DNA from: Effrenium voratum
Lineage: Eukaryota > Sar > Dinophyceae > Suessiales > Symbiodiniaceae
NCBI GenBank assembly: GCA_963377175.1
Contig: CAUJNA010003035.1
Span: 677,185 to 741,184 of the forward strand
Length of the DNA stretch: 64,000 bases
Direction of reading: 5' to 3'
Shown here in pieces: positions 1 to 10,951 of the stretch. Each line of letters begins with the position of its first letter. Positions within the stretch are counted from its first letter, which is position 1. The translations under genes were made by a program, and so were the position numbers. The notes beneath the pieces are model-generated. The model saw only the letters and a list, made by a program, of their open reading frames with translations, had not been told where the DNA came from and did no database searches.

Positions 1-25
1 GAAAAAAAAAAAGTGTTTCTCAACA

Positions 26-150
26 TACTGTGGATGGACAAAATCCTGCACCACCTAAGAAACTTTGAGATGATGATTCCCCTGTAAATATCAAGAAACA
101 CTGGCTCCCATGGTTTCTTAGGTGGTGCAGGACTTCGTTCATCCACAGTA
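26..150. mobile_element. MITE-like element, family A (copy 1)
   Basis: An almost perfect inverted repeat. It opens with TACTGTGGATGGACAAAATC and closes with the reverse complement, ending CATCCACAGTA. The inner part pairs as well (CACCACCTAAGAAAC against GTTTCTTAGGTGGTG). The flanking TA would suit a TA target duplication, as in Tc1/mariner-type elements, but that assignment is inference. It is non-coding. Other copies are near 25.3, 29.1, 32.4, 41.6, 48.6 and 57.3 kb. Confidence 0.85.
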
Positions 151-460
151 GGGGTCCCCTTTTTGGCAAAAGGAAACCAACCAACTGAATGGCTACAATC
201 AAATGGGCCTATTATTTTTTATTAGGGACCCGCCATGGTGGACCTCATGGGGGAATTCAAGTAACCACCAACCACTTTTGAGGTGGTTCCGTGTGGCTCA
301 AAATTAAACGGCTAGGTGTGGCTCAAATTCAAAAAGCTAGGGCAAACCGCTGGTTTTCGTCTTTGGTTCCACTTTCCAAGGCAGGGGTGCCCTGTGGGTC
401 CCGTACATGCTTTTGAGCCCGTGTTTGGTTCCACTTACCAAGCTAAAAACTCGGTTGCTT

Positions 461-545
461 TCTGCTCCCCTGCTAAAAGTTTAACTTTTAGTGGCTTAAT
501 GCGGAAAACCCATTAGTTGGCAAAAGGTTAAAGTCCTAACATCCC
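461..545. repeat. Dispersed repeat, family H (copy 1)
   Basis: A unit of about 85 bp with the core CCCCTGCTAAAAGT, then ACTTTTAGTGG, TTAATGCGGAAAACCC and AAAGTCCTAACATCC. The same text recurs near 17.05, 35.5, 43.5 and 51.6 kb with 70-90% identity by eye. The AAAAGT/ACTTTT pair makes a small hairpin. I see no coding capacity. Confidence 0.7.
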
Positions 546-610
546 TTGGCAAAATGCCCAAGGCATCTTTCCGAGCCACAGCCACGGGGGTCCATCGCCG
601 AGCTCCCTGC

Positions 611-712
611 CTGCGACTGGCGCCGCGTCCGGCGGCTTTGTGACGCTCAAAGTCTGGGCCTGTGGATGCCTCAACCGGAGGTCGCGAGGCGCGGTGAGCA
701 GCCCCTCCCCCC
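611..712 (-). CDS. Candidate exon, possibly 3' part of gene C
   Basis: On the minus strand a long T-rich tract (about 120 bases) ends in TTAACCAG|G, a good acceptor, and the stretch closes at AGTCGCAG|GCAGGG, a GC donor. The frame entered in phase 2 is open for 33 codons and includes GPDFERHKAAGRGASR. No domain is recognised. The plus strand also has an open frame here with good third-position G/C (ELPACDWRRVRR), so the strand is not settled. I favour minus because of the pyrimidine tract and because the other exons are all minus. Confidence 0.3.
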
Positions 713-2314
713 CTGGTTAACAAACAAAACACGCAAAACAAGAAGATTAAAAACAAACACGGAAAACAAAAATGAAGAAGAACAAATAACAAACAAAGCC
801 CAAAAGACAAGCAGGCTCTCCCAAAGCAGCCAGGGATAGGTATACAGCCAAAAGGATCCTATGAGATGTTCGTTTTCTATGGGGCAGTGATCCTTTGGAG
901 TCTCGGAGTGACCCTGTTTAGGCTGGAGGGCTTCCCATGTCCCCCCACACGAATTGCGTTCTGTTGAGTGTGTCTCAAAGCTGGAACCCCTTTTTGGACG
1001 ACTTTAAAGAGAATTACAAAAAGGAGATCGAAAAGCCACCTGCAAGGTGATCGTTTTTTTCTGTCATCGAGAACGGACATCAAAAAGCCCCACCTGCAGG
1101 GTGTTTCTTTTTCGGTGTCCAGGAACGTGTCTCCAGGAATTTCTCTCTCCAACAAAACCTTCATCTTTTCCGGCAAAAAAAAGCCGCCCAAAGGGAAACC
1201 ATCACCTGGCGGAGATCTTCATCAGTTTCCGAATGGTTAAAGGTCCACATCGCGTCCTGTGCGCACCGGCGAAAGCTTGACACCCACAGACTCCCAAAGC
1301 TTAAGAGGCTACGACACAGACCAAAAACAATTGAACAAGCAGACTCAGCTTCCCTCAATTGGTGGTTAGGAGTTAGGGGTGGTTTCCCATTTACTCTCAA
1401 CAAGAACCCAGGGTTCAAATCCCCAAACCACCAATCCAAACCCCCAATCCAAACCACTAATTGAGGGGAACCTGAGATACAGAAGCCTGGCCTGGAGGTA
1501 CATAAACCACTGGGAAACCACAACACGCAAATGGGAAACCAACCCCATGGCTGTTTCTCAACATAGAGGTCCCCTAAGATGGTTGGCTTCTTCTTTGGCG
1601 TTCCTCAAAATAGCCCCCCCCCACCCCCCCCTCCAAAAAAAAAAGGTGTTTGTTCCTTGCGCTTTCCCTTTCAAACCAACCCAAAGTGGTCCGAATCCCA
1701 TTTTGATTTTGGGATGCTACCCTTGTGGCATGGTTTTGAAGGGAAATCCATCAAAGACAAATTTGGGGGTCCCCCCACTTTTCAAAACCGAGAATGAGAC
1801 ACCAACCCGAACTCCACCGCCCGAGGGCCGTGCCCTTCTGGACTCAGCGCGAGCCGAAACTGGATCTCGTTCCTCGATTCGGGCGGTGCGCAGGCGCCCG
1901 TCCAGCGCCGTAATTGTTGGAGGCTGGTTCTGGACAAATGATACAAGCAAGCAAGGTGTGCAAGGAGTAGCGAATCAACTGGTGGGGTTTACAGCTCAAA
2001 GGACACTGTCGACTGCTCACATCCGTTCTTCGGATCATCTAACAGTCACATTGGAAATCACAAGAGAATCATTCGTATGTGTGCCACTTTCGGCAAACCA
2101 ATGCAACCGACTGTGGCACCATCTCCAATGAGCCTGCTGAATTATCCAAAGAACACGAGCAGGGCCCCACAACCCCCACTCAAAGACCCCCCTGGCATCT
2201 AATCTTCCACTGCGCGCGATTTCACGTCGTGAATAAAACAGTGGCGAAGGCTTGTTAAATTAACCACTTACTGCAAATCAACCCCAGTTTATTAATAAAC
2301 ACCCCCCCATTGTT
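713..2314. other. Non-coding stretch built of dispersed repeats
   Basis: No exon is convincing here. A plus-strand open frame of 250 codons runs from 1379 to 2131. Much of it is repeat text seen elsewhere (AAACCACCAATCCAAACC, GGAAACCAACCCCA, CCCTTTCAAACCAACCC), which lacks stop codons in this frame, so its length is not evidence of a gene. A weak GC-rich patch at 1810-1920 is open on both strands. Confidence 0.5.
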
Positions 2315-2405
2315 TCAGCGGGGTTCTCGTTGCGAGCACGCAAGTCTAGGCGGCCAGCCCGCCAACCAGCGGCTGCTCTCCAGCCTGCACTCCGTCCCGA
2401 CCCCG
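2315..2405. other. Coding-like GC-rich island, strand uncertain
   Basis: Both strands look codon-biased. Plus strand: acceptor TTGTTTCAG|CGG, then an open frame containing GGQPANQRLLSSLHSVPTP with nearly all third positions G/C, and a possible donor CCCCGG|GTGTAAGG. Minus strand: acceptor GAGTGCAG|G at 2384, then LESSRWLAGWPPRLAC and a TGA stop at 2315-2317. The minus version could be a terminal exon of gene C, since LE...G.PP sits where CSD proteins have LE.N..G.PQ, but this resemblance is weak. Confidence 0.35.
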
Positions 2406-3320
2406 GGTGTAAGGGTTTGATGGTTGATTTACTGGCCTCATTATTTTACCATGATCAAAGTCACCCCCCAAGTGGTGGGTTAAAGGGAAACAACCACATT
2501 TTCTGACTTTGATCACCCCCAGAAACCGTCAAAATAACGACCCCAGATTTATCCAGGGTCAACGTTCAGGATAAATTGGACTTCTTGCAGCCCTCATACA
2601 AAACCAAAGAGCCTTTCCAGGCAGATCCTCTCCGCCACAAATCAGATTGCCCTCTTCAGCGCTTTTTCTCATGCAACTTGCTGTGGAAACTTCCGGCCCC
2701 AAATTGCTCGGCTTTCCATTCCTCTCCATGTTCCTGCTGCTTTGCAGCCTGGCTAGTCACAATCTGGCCGCATGAAATTGCCCTAACTTTCGTGACAAGC
2801 TCATCCTTCTGACAAATATGTTCGGGTAACTTTGGTGGATGCCCATCCGCCCTTCATAAGCAGGGATCCTTGCATTATACACCTGAACATTGCAACTTGT
2901 AAGTGGTGGTTTCAACCTTTATTTTGGTGTTGAAAAAGCCACATGTGTCAAATGGTAAAGCAAAATGGAGATCTTTTAAGGAGCCCAAAGCTAAGGGTGG
3001 GCTCCATGGGCCGGCGCTGACAGTGCCTCTTGTCAAGCTCGAGTTGGAGCCTCTTGTCAAGACGACACCAAAAGAGGCAAAGCCCGGCTCATACCTCGAT
3101 TTTGGGGGTTCCTTGCACCGGCGCTTCAAACGACTCCTCGCCTCTTTCTTCTTCCCCTTCCAGCGCCCCTCCTTCTTAATCTAGCTTAGAAGGATCTTCC
3201 GGGGTATGGCAACATCTTGAAAGCTGGATGTCTAACAGGTGACAAAAAACCGCAACCCTCAGGTTTTGGCGCTGTGGCGTGCTCGAAAGTTAGCCTGATC
3301 ACGACGCCCGGTTGGAGCGA
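2406..3320. other. No recognised feature
   Basis: Mixed sequence without a convincing exon. A good pyrimidine tract followed by AG (TCTTTCTTCTTCCCCTTCCAG) sits near 3150-3172 on the plus strand but leads into a short frame with a stop. The text around 2277-2310 resembles one arm of the element at 61297-61390. Confidence 0.4.
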
Positions 3321-3399
3321 TCTCGGACCGGGCTCAGAACAGGTTCGGACCACGTGCAGTGCTGGGCCCATTGACACGGACACGCGCGTGCTTCACGAC

Positions 3400-3800
3400 T
3401 TGAGCTTACCTGGCAGGTCGCAAGGTGAGGTGCAGAGTTCAGCGCTTTTGCTGGGGCCGGTACAAATTTCGCGGCAGGCACAGCACTTTCGCAAGGTCAG
3501 ATTTCGTGGCAGTCGTATCAAGGTCAGGCGCAGATTTCGTGCCAGGTGCAGCAAGTTCAGGTACAGATTTCATGGCGGGCGCCACACGTTTGCAAGGCCA
3601 GGCGGATATTTCGTGGCTGGCACGGTACAAATTTCGTGGCAGACATAGCACTCTCGCAAGGTCGGGTGCAGATTTCGTGGCAGTCGCAGCACTTTCGCAG
3701 ATTTCGTGGCAGGTGCAGGACTTTCGCCAGGTCAGGTACACATTTCGTGGCAGGCGCCAAGGTCGAGTACAGAATTCATGACAGTCGCAGCATGTTCGCG
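3400..3800. repeat. Degenerate tandem repeat, ATTTCGTGGCAGG type
   Basis: Roughly a dozen degraded copies of a 30-45 bp unit built on CAGATTTCGTGGCAGG, GCGCAGCACTTTCGCAAGGTC and variants. Because the unit lacks stops in several frames, open frames appear on both strands (for example 3439-3918 minus, 3217-3648 plus). They are shadows of the repeat. Similar degraded TTGCGC-type arrays occur at 9.6, 52.1-53.4 and 60.3-61.1 kb. Confidence 0.65.
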
Positions 3801-3809
3801 GGGTCAGAA

Positions 3810-3974
3810 AAATTAGATGGATAAATAGACAAATAGATGGATAGATAAACAAATAGATCGATGGATAGACAGGGACGATCAATTGGTAGATAGATGCAAA
3901 TCTGGAAAGCGGATACATAAACAGATGGATAGGTAGGATAGATATTTAGGTAGGTAGATAGATACATAGGTTGG

Positions 3975-4005
<31 letters not shown>

Positions 4006-4022
4006 GTAGGCAGGTAGATAAA
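3810..4022. repeat. Imperfect GATA/GATG microsatellite
   Basis: A long run of AGATAGATA, AGATGGATA and TAGGTAGATA units, purest at about 3975-4003. The minus-strand translation is a tyrosine/serine-rich string (IYLSIYLSIY) and is not a gene. Confidence 0.9.
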
Positions 4023-4181
4023 ACGTATTGGTGCGAGTTACCACTTCGGATCTTGGAAATCCATTTTGTTTCTCTGGGCCGCTGGATTTCAAAGAAGGCC
4101 ATACGAACCGTGGCGCCCTTCGGTGGCGACCTTAAGTCCCAACTTGAGAGGGGCTCAAGTCCCTACCCGCCCCCCTTCGCA

Positions 4182-4284
4182 AATGGCTGTGGCTCAAAAA
4201 ACCGGTACCAAAATGGAACCCTGGAAAGTGGATTCCTGGACCAAAACGTGTATAACCCCCCTGTTTAATTTTGAGCCACACCCA
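4182..4284. mobile_element. MITE-like element, family D (copy 1)
   Basis: Terminal inverted repeat GGCTGTGGCTCAAAA at the left and TTTTGAGCCACACCC at the right, with the inner text ACCGGTACCAAAATGGAACC. A close copy is at 51848-51948. Diverged relatives with GGTGGGTCAAAAAT ends are at 58643-58745 and 61973-62084. Non-coding. Confidence 0.75.
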
Positions 4285-4884
4285 AATCACGAAGCGATTT
4301 GGTGATGATCTTTTGGAGCGCGAGGATGGCTTTGAAGGACAGCCAAAAGGAGACCAGCGATTTGCAGGGGCCCTAGCTCTGGCACCCGTCGTTCCAACAA
4401 CCCCAAAGGAATTAAGTCTTCCAAAACCTTCCTGTCTTCCATGATTGAATATCGTTTTAAAAGCTTCCCAGAAGTTTTGGCAGAACCCTAGTTTTCGCAA
4501 TGGCCCGGCAACTATCTGGACTTGGGGCTCCTGAAAAGTCCAACGTGATTGCTTCTCAAAGTGACCTTTGAACCTATCCTGGCCTACAGTTTGCCATCCG
4601 TGCCTCAAACTGTTGGTCGGCAAGTCTACCGGATTGCTCCGAAATCTCGATCGGCACAAGGGATGTCAACAAAAATATCCAACCCTGAACGGGGAGGCCA
4701 AAGCGTCCCTGGAGGTTTGGTCATCCGTGAAAGTCCAAGGGAGCGACTAGCAACAACTCAACTGCTTTTGTCAGCCACCAAAGACAAAAAGTACATGCCA
4801 ACAGTGAGGAGTAACTGTCCTCTTCCATCAAACCTCCAAAGACCCCATCACTCCCCCGACGAAACCACCTCCCGACGAAGCCAC

Positions 4885-4922
4885 CTCCCTTTCCAGCCTG
4901 TGCCTGGCTCACGTAAATGTCC
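4885..4922 (-). CDS. Gene C exon 9: second half of CSD 2
   Basis: Acceptor GTTTCCTAG|G; it enters in phase 2, which matches exon 8. It reads DIYVSQAQAGKG, which fits the DVF/DIY strand of the cold-shock fold (RNP2 region) placed directly after the RNP1 half in exon 8. The likely donor is GGGAG|GTGGC (phase 1); the GC alternatives CAG|GCACAG and CAG|GCTGG would shorten it. The final strand of this CSD was not found to the left. Some third codon positions are A/T, so this is less certain than exon 8. Confidence 0.55.
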
Positions 4923-4999
4923 CTAGGAAACCTCAGCATCCAACCCCGCAGTTGGCATCTGAGCGCCCGGAACAAACCCAACTCTCTACCAACATGGTT

Positions 5000-5943
5000 C
5001 TGGGCGTAGGCCTTGCAGCCACCGTAAGACCATGTAGTAGAACCACCCACTAAAGTGGCCAACGGCTTTGTTGGGCGCTGATCATTTGTTGACTATACAG
5101 GCTAGACTCAAACACATCCCCCAGACCAAACTCAAAAGGGGTGGGTCTAACCCCCCCAAAAAAAACACGCCCATGGCGAAGTCTTCCTTTCAACAATAAA
5201 ATGCCACCCAAATTGCGCGGGTAATCATGGGGCTGGGGGAGGGAGGGGAGGGGGAGGGAGCCCAAGAAAACCCTTAAGCCCTTATTAAGGCCTTATTTCG
5301 GGCTTATTTGGGCTCCCCCTCCCCCCCAGCCCCCATAAGGTAAGTATCCACAAGCGCCTCTTCCACACATAGCTCTGGGAAATGGAAGGCCAAACTGATC
5401 TCGTCGAACTGTTCTTTCAGATCCATCCATCGAACCTTTAGGTAGGTTGGTTTCTGGACACCGGAAACCCCACCAATTCTCGAGCTTCTAAACCAAGAGG
5501 AAGCCCCTTTCCAGTGAAATTAAAAAAAAAAATGACCAAGATTGGTCTAGCCAGAACCCATCTAACTTGCAACTGCGGCTGAACTAACGCAGCAGCCTGT
5601 GCAATCTGGCCCATACTTGCCTTCACATTTTGGAAAAGGATGTTCATCGTCCGAAACCCTATCGCCCAGATTTAGGACGACAAAAGGATGAAGAGTGTGT
5701 CCACCTTTATCCCAACAAAACGGGGAATCTAAAAAGACTGCACCTCCATAATGTTGGAAACAGTCCCATGATTATAGGATGACCATCGTCAAGGCCCTCT
5801 TGAGCAGTTTTCACCTCTTACGGATTGCTTCAAAAACACGCATAGATATTGGAGATAAGATCACAATGACTAACTAACGAAAGCCTTTCCAGAACTTCAA
5901 GGGCCACCTGCGTCAAAATCTCTCGGCCCCAGAGGCCCCCGGC
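5000..5943. other. Intron 8 of gene C; no further feature
   Basis: Ordinary mixed sequence with a C-rich/G-rich palindromic patch near 5225-5330 (GGGGGAGGGAGCCCAAG pairing with CTTATTTGGGCTCCCCC). No additional exon was recognised. A microexon carrying the link between the two CSD halves is not needed, since the phases of exons 8 and 9 already agree. Confidence 0.4.
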
Positions 5944-6020
5944 GTATTGCGTAGTTCAGGGCAGGTGAGGAAGCCATATCCCCGCGCGGCGCTGAACGAC
6001 TTCACCCTGCCCTTAAATAC
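5944..6020 (-). CDS. Gene C exon 8: cold-shock domain 2, RNP1 half
   Basis: This is the clearest domain call in the window. It reads VFKGRVKSFSAARGYGFL followed by TCPELRN. It matches the CSD pattern G.[IV]K.F....G[YF]GF[IL], with the basic/aromatic strand and the RNP1 motif GYGFL. Acceptor GCCGCCAG|G (phase 0, agreeing with exon 7); donor AATAC|GCCGGG is a GC site and leaves phase 2, agreeing with exon 9. Third positions are mostly G/C. An alternative acceptor TCAG|AC lies 23 bases upstream and would add DIRESRQ, but in a different phase. Confidence 0.85.
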
Positions 6021-7326
6021 CTGGCGGCTCTCGCGGATGTCTGACGCAACATGACCCGTTCTCACCTAGGACTGAGAAATGGTTCACCTTTTGGAGCCTT
6101 TTCTAAAAGTAGACCAACCAGGGAAAGCCGCAAGAGAAAACGCTCGTTTTCTGGTTGCATTTTGAAGGTGTTGTTTTCGCGAAAGCCAAAGGGATTTGCT
6201 ATAGCCTTGGCAAACGAGGTTGCAAATGCAGAACAACTTGTGCGAGGAAATGAGGCCGGAGGTGCCTAGAGGCGTTCCATGCAACAAAATCAAGCCCGGT
6301 CTCCCTATGTTCAACCAAAGGAATCTAAAATTTAAGGCAAACCTACGGAAGAAATTGTGGTTGTCGAGGGAAATCAAAGGAAGTACTCTACCAGCTTGAA
6401 GTCTCGGAGCAACCATTCTGAGGGTGGGGGTGAGGGGTTCTGATGCTGAATGGCACACACCTTGCGGCGATCAGGGTAAAATCCACAAAAGAACTCTCAG
6501 AAAGGCTCACGTTTTGACCCTGGCACATATGTGCATGATTGCGTTTTCAAGGTAAACGAAGACGGGCCAAGGGTGCAAGGCACACTGGGTCACATCTTGC
6601 TCGGAGCGTGATTCAAAAACAGGGCATCACACTAAGAGGGACGGCGACCCAACCCCTCGTGCGGGCTAAAAGCGGGGAACAAAGCGGTGCTTCAAGTGGG
6701 CGGGTGGAAAGGATTGGGGTGAAAGTAGATGGCGTATGTTGAAAAGTAAAGGGGAGAGCTAAAAAACCGTGAAGAGGCAGGTGCCAACTTTCACCCAAGT
6801 GCACAAGAGAAGCTCTGGGAAATGTCTCCACCCTCTCCAGGTGATAGCACCAAAGGGGCCCAATGGGCCCACGGGTTCCAACATCGGATCCCTCAGCCCT
6901 GGCACCAAGAACCACTTCCTCATTGGGCAGGAAACCCTGCAATATGTTTTCTTTGTAAAGCCCGTGGAAATATGGGGACCTCCCCACAAAGAACGACTCC
7001 AACTAAACGACTTGTAAAAACCAACGGCTTGTGGGTTTCTTTGGCAGCCAAATGAAGGAACCGCCCCTGCTTCCCTCTTGTCAAATGTTGTTCACAACTT
7101 GCGCGGCTTACCTCAACGGTTCAAGCCTGGTAGGTTCCTCGCATGTTTCGCGGCACCTTACTGCGACTTCCCCTACATAAGCCTCGGTGGCATCCCAACG
7201 GCTCCGGAAGCTTTCTGGAACCGAATCCCTGAAAGCCCCAAACCCCTCGCCTCTCTGCCCCTTAGCTTTTTCAGCTGCGTTGGTTTGGTTTTAAAGAAAA
7301 AAGAAGAAAAAACACGCGGGGGACAC

Positions 7327-7400
7327 CTCCGACCGACTCAAAAACGCCCCCAGATAAGCTCTGTCCCTCGCCTTGCCCACCAGGTCCGAGATCAGGGGAC
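7327..7400 (-). CDS. Gene C exon 7: linker before CSD 2
   Basis: Flanked by a textbook acceptor CTTCTTTTTTCAG|G and a GT donor TCGGAG|GTGTCC. The only frame open to the donor in the right phase reads PLISDLVGKARDRAYLGAF then LSRSE. It joins exon 8 in phase 0 to give SRSE-VFKGRVKSF, exactly where a CSD begins. About 80% of third positions are G/C. No domain is assigned to the linker itself. Confidence 0.8.
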
Positions 7401-8805
7401 CTGAAAAAAGAAGCCCTCAACTGCTGTCGCCGCCCACGCCCCCGAAGAAAAAACAAATCTGGTGGACGTAGCGATGGACGAAAACCAGAAATGAACGGCA
7501 CCACCGTTCAGAAACCCGAGTGTGTCTGAATCGATCCCGCTCTAAATACCGACAAGCGCTGTGGTTTTTTCAACCGATTCAGTTGCAATTCATGCGAACG
7601 GAACTTGGTCCATCCGCAGTGTGGATGCTTGCGAAAATCACATCTAGTCGGTGCAGGAGTTTGTCCACAGGATGGGTAAAAAAGAGATTTATACCCCTCT
7701 GCAAATGATTGACTTCTGGCTCTGAATGTTCGTGGGCGGCTCCTGGACACACAGATCCCACAAGAGGACATGGGTCAATTGTGCGTGTGTGTGGGTGATA
7801 ATTATGTGGTTGTTCAATGCAGGAATCTGGCTCTGAACCTTGAAAAGTGCACCAAACAATAAGCTCCGGTGTCCTGCCAAAGCAACCCTAAGCCTGACAA
7901 ACAGATTGACCAACAAATTTACCATCAGGGTTTGTCTAAATAGTGGAACCCCCCAAAACCAGTGGTTTCCACTTGGAATTCCTCTGGTTTCCCTTCAAAC
8001 CACCCTCCCCCCCTCCCAAGCAAAAGAAAGAAACAAGAAGTGGTTTCCCATTTGGAATTCCTCTGGTGTTCTTCGGAGCCCCCCCTCCCCCCCCAAAAAA
8101 AACAAAACAACAAAAACAAAAAGTGGAGTCCATTTGGATTTCCTCCGGTTTCCCTTCAAAACCAACCCCAAGAAATGTGCCCTCACACCCACAAGGTTGA
8201 CCATAAGATTGACCATAAGAATTGGGATCCGATGCTCACACCATAGCGTCCAAACCTCCCCCCCCCCAAAAAAAAAAAAAGAATCCAAAGTAAGACCCAC
8301 GTCCCAGAAGACATACAAAGGAAAGCAGAAGGGAAGGAAAGCAAAGGGACACTTCCATTTGGTTAAGACCCCGGAAAAACATGAAATAAAATATGTTTCC
8401 AGTAGTGAAATCGATTCCCTTTAAACCCAACAGGGGGAAAAACAAAAACAAAAACAGCAAATGGAAGGAAGGGAAGAGAAGGGAAGGGAAATGAGCCTCT
8501 TCCCCCCTCCTTTCCCCCACCCAATTCTTTTCATTGTGCGTCTTTGGTTCGAAAAAGGTCAGGCACAATCCCTGTGTGATCCCATCTGCGACTTTGTCAG
8601 TTTCTTGAATACACACTTCTTTGGGGTACACGACAAGAGGTGATTGAAGTCCGTGGCCTCTGTTTGAGCTATCCATTAAAGCGACCTCAAAATGAGACTC
8701 CAAATGGTTTCAATGGAAACCAGCAGGATGAGACGTAACTTTGCGACCCCCTCAAAATGCAACCACTTCAAGGGCTCCTGTTGCAACTGGGAAACGGGCG
8801 ATCTC

Positions 8806-8926
8806 CCTTCTGCCAAGCCAGCTCAGAGTCCCAGCCTGACTCCTTCTCCTTCTCCACTTTGTCATCACGAGTCTGCAGCGTCGAGTACTTGCAAAACTTT
8901 GAGCGGACAAACTCGCTGACGCCAAG
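8806..8926 (-). CDS. Gene C exon 6: charged linker
   Basis: Forty codons in phase 0, ending in phase 1, including SEFVRSKFCKYSTLQTRDD and KVEKEKESGWDSELAWQK. It is rich in charged residues and probably helical or disordered between the two CSDs. Acceptor GGGGAGGCAG|C is modest. The donor AAGG|GAGATC is a GA site, a class reported in dinoflagellates. With it, exon 7 joins in frame (AWQK-G-PLISDL). A GC donor a few bases earlier would break the phase. Confidence 0.65.
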
Positions 8927-9220
8927 CTGCCTCCCCAGGGTTTTGTGAACATTGTGTGGCCCCACATGCCCTCCCCAAACCAACAGTACGGTACGAAGAG
9001 TTCTGTCCATTGCTCACATGGAAACAAAGCGCACCGCAGCTAGATGTGCTTCTCTGAGGAAGGGACTGCCTTCCGGACAATGCCAACATGCGAAGAACGC
9101 AAGCGGTTCACACGGAAAATCTGGGTCAGTGACTCTCTTCCATGAATGAACAAGCAGGGCAAATTTACAAGAATTCACCAACTGGAGCTAAGAAATTCAA
9201 GTAATCCAGCACGCCTGCTA

Positions 9221-9543
9221 TGTTCTTGCAAATTCAGACCTGCAGTGGCCATGGACAAAGGCACGTCAGTTGCTGGTACTTGATTTTATGGACGCCCGGT
9301 CCAAAGAAAAAAACGGCCACAACTGGAGATCTGCGTGTAGGAAGGGACTTGGAACAAAACCCAAAAGCTGTCCTGCTGCCTGCCAACTGGCTTGCAGCCA
9401 GCCAGTCTCAAAACCAGAGGGCGAGTAGCTTCCCTGACCAACAAGCCCTTGCTTTGGAATTCTTCTCGGTTCGGCAGCGCAGGCTGAACATCCAGAAGTT
9501 TGTAGTCAAAATGCAGTGTGCAGCGTTCACTAAGAAACTTTAG
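9221..9543 (+). other. Isolated open frame, probably not a gene
   Basis: A 107-codon plus-strand frame ending in ASQSQNQRASSFPDQQALAL and ...FTKKL-stop. Third-position G/C is only about 55%, all three minus frames are also largely open, and no splice signals frame it. It lies inside an intron of gene C on the other strand. Kept as a marker only. Confidence 0.15.
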
Positions 9544-9559
9544 CAGAGAATTTCCGCTC

Positions 9560-9665
9560 TTTCTTGCTCTCTTTTATTGCACAGAGAACTTGTGCAAAGA
9601 AATTTGTGCGAAGAACACACAAAGGAACGTACGCAGAAGAGAGGAACTTGCGCCGAGGCGTTGCT
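9560..9665. repeat. Degenerate GAACTTGTGCAAAGAAATT repeat
   Basis: Four or five degraded copies of a ~20-bp unit (GAGAACTTGTGCAAAGAAAT, TTGTGCGAAGAAC, GGAACTTGCGCCGAGG). The same unit is found at 13.55-13.62 kb and 52.07-52.33 kb. Non-coding. Confidence 0.6.
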
Positions 9666-9952
9666 CTCTGTTGGTGTTGTTTGTTGCCCTTTGGAATATA
9701 AACCTTGAATCTGTTTCACCAAAATTCAAGGAAAACCAAGCCTGGTGATTCCAGTTACCTTAGGCAAGTAACTGAACGGCTGTAACACCAAGAGCAGAAT
9801 GGCTCGTTACCTGGAGCCGGCCCCAGGGACTAGCGAAAAAGCTGGCCAGTGATTACTTGGCACTCACCTGCAGGTGTAGCATCCCACCTGTCACATGAAG
9901 AGGTCAACATGTCAAGCCTCGCACTCGCAAGGGCCTGAGAATACAGAATTAG

Positions 9953-10051
9953 TTACCCTCTCTCCCACTAACATGGCACCTGAACGGGGTCCCTCCAAGA
10001 GGAGTTTCCAGGTACCCTCCCACAGGTGCCATGTTAGTTGGAGGGAGGGTA
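9953..10051. mobile_element. MITE-like element, family G (copy 1)
   Basis: Inverted termini TACCCTCTCTCCCACTAACA and TGTTAGTTGGAGGGAGGGTA; the inner arms GGCACCTG/CAGGTGCC also pair. Related copies with the core CCTCCCACTAACAAACATGG lie at 60858-60945, and diverged ones at 14829-14943 and 19428-19520. Confidence 0.8.
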
Positions 10052-10310
10052 GCCTTTTGGAATCCGGAAGGTTTGCCCTTGACAAGAAGTAGACCAAGAT
10101 CCAAAAGGGGGACAAAAGGCCAGGGTTCACCTTTTGGAATCCACAAGTTGACCTTGACAACAAGTGGACCAAACTCCAAAAGGGGAAGAAAAAAGGCCAG
10201 GGTTAGCCTCTTGACTAAACGTAGACCAAAAAGGGAGAGAAGAAAAGAAAAAAAAGAAAAAGCCAGAAACTGTTGATTCGCTTTGGACCAGTTAGGGAGC
10301 AAAGCACCAC

Positions 10311-10352
10311 GTCACTGGGAGCCCCGGCGGCCTCCACTCGCGCGTCCCGCGC
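10311..10352 (-). CDS. Gene C exon 5: end of CSD 1
   Basis: Acceptor TTTCGTGTGAG|GCGCGG, phase 0. It reads ARDARVEAAGAPSD. Joined to exon 4 it gives GKPQ-ARDARVE, the usual C-terminal edge of CSD proteins (G.PQAR). The repeated AG|GCG on both sides of the intron is typical of dinoflagellate junctions. The donor is taken as GAC|GTGGTG; a GC donor at GGG|GCTCCC would end the exon 12 bases earlier, also in phase 0. Confidence 0.65.
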
Positions 10353-10669
10353 CTCACACGAAAGAGGGGGGCTGCGAACCAAAAAAAACCGTGGGAGCAG
10401 TCAAGTGTGAGTTTGCGCCGGCAAAAAAATGAAAAATGAACAGTGAGAGTATCAGCTGTAGGTAGAAGCCCTGGTTTTAACCCAGTAGCCAAGGTATCTG
10501 AGCTACAACCGGGGTTGCTAATCACTTTCTGTGTGACCTGCCTGAGTGTTCCACTTAACCTCTCACTATCGAGTTGGCCAACTGAGTGGGAGGGCAAGTA
10601 TTAAACACACTCCGTAGGTTGAACTTCCCAAGTGGGTGCTTCCAAATTTTGGCATCCTGGCACAAATCT

Positions 10670-10760
10670 TGCTGATTTCCCCTTGTGGTTTTCCATGTGG
10701 CTTGTCTTGTGGTTTTCGTTGTGGTTTCTCTTGTGGTTTCCCTTGTGGTTTCTCTTCAAA
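10670..10760. repeat. Minisatellite TTGTGGTTTCCC
   Basis: About six copies of a 12-bp unit TTGTGGTTT(T/C)C(C/T)(A/C). On the minus strand it translates as KPQGKPQEKPQRKPQ and on the plus strand as LWFSLWF. It lies in the intron between gene C exons 4 and 5 and produces a misleading 133-codon minus frame that overlaps the true exon 4. Confidence 0.75.
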
Positions 10761-10910
10761 AGCCATGCAGAGGGGGACCGCTGTGATTGGACACCCGAAT
10801 ACTGCTGGGTTGAACCCCAGGTTGATCAATGGCTTGTCCCACCTCAAAGTGGCGGACTCTTCGCTTTTAGGGACTCCCTCTGCCCTTTGGGCTAGAAATG
10901 CCCAACCCGC

Positions 10911-10951
10911 CTGGGGCTTGCCCTGCTTGTTTAGCTCCAGGATGAAGCTAA
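10911..10951 (-). CDS. Gene C exon 4: CSD 1, strand before C terminus
   Basis: Only 41 nt. It reads SFILELNKQGKPQ after a valine completed by the G from exon 3 (V-SF). This is the V.F.LE.N..G.PQ signature of CSD proteins. Acceptor CACGCCCAG|T and GC donor CCCCAG|GCGGGT. Phase 1 in, phase 0 out, both consistent. The domain match, the phase and a GC donor together make a chance match unlikely. Confidence 0.8.

Noticed and set aside
1379..2131. A 250-codon plus-strand frame
   Set aside because: Much of it is repeat words that recur elsewhere in the window and happen to lack stops.
3439..3918. A 159-codon minus frame with many CHE[IF]C motifs (metal-binding look)
   Set aside because: It is the translation of the degenerate ATTTCGTGGCAGG repeat and continues into the GATA microsatellite.
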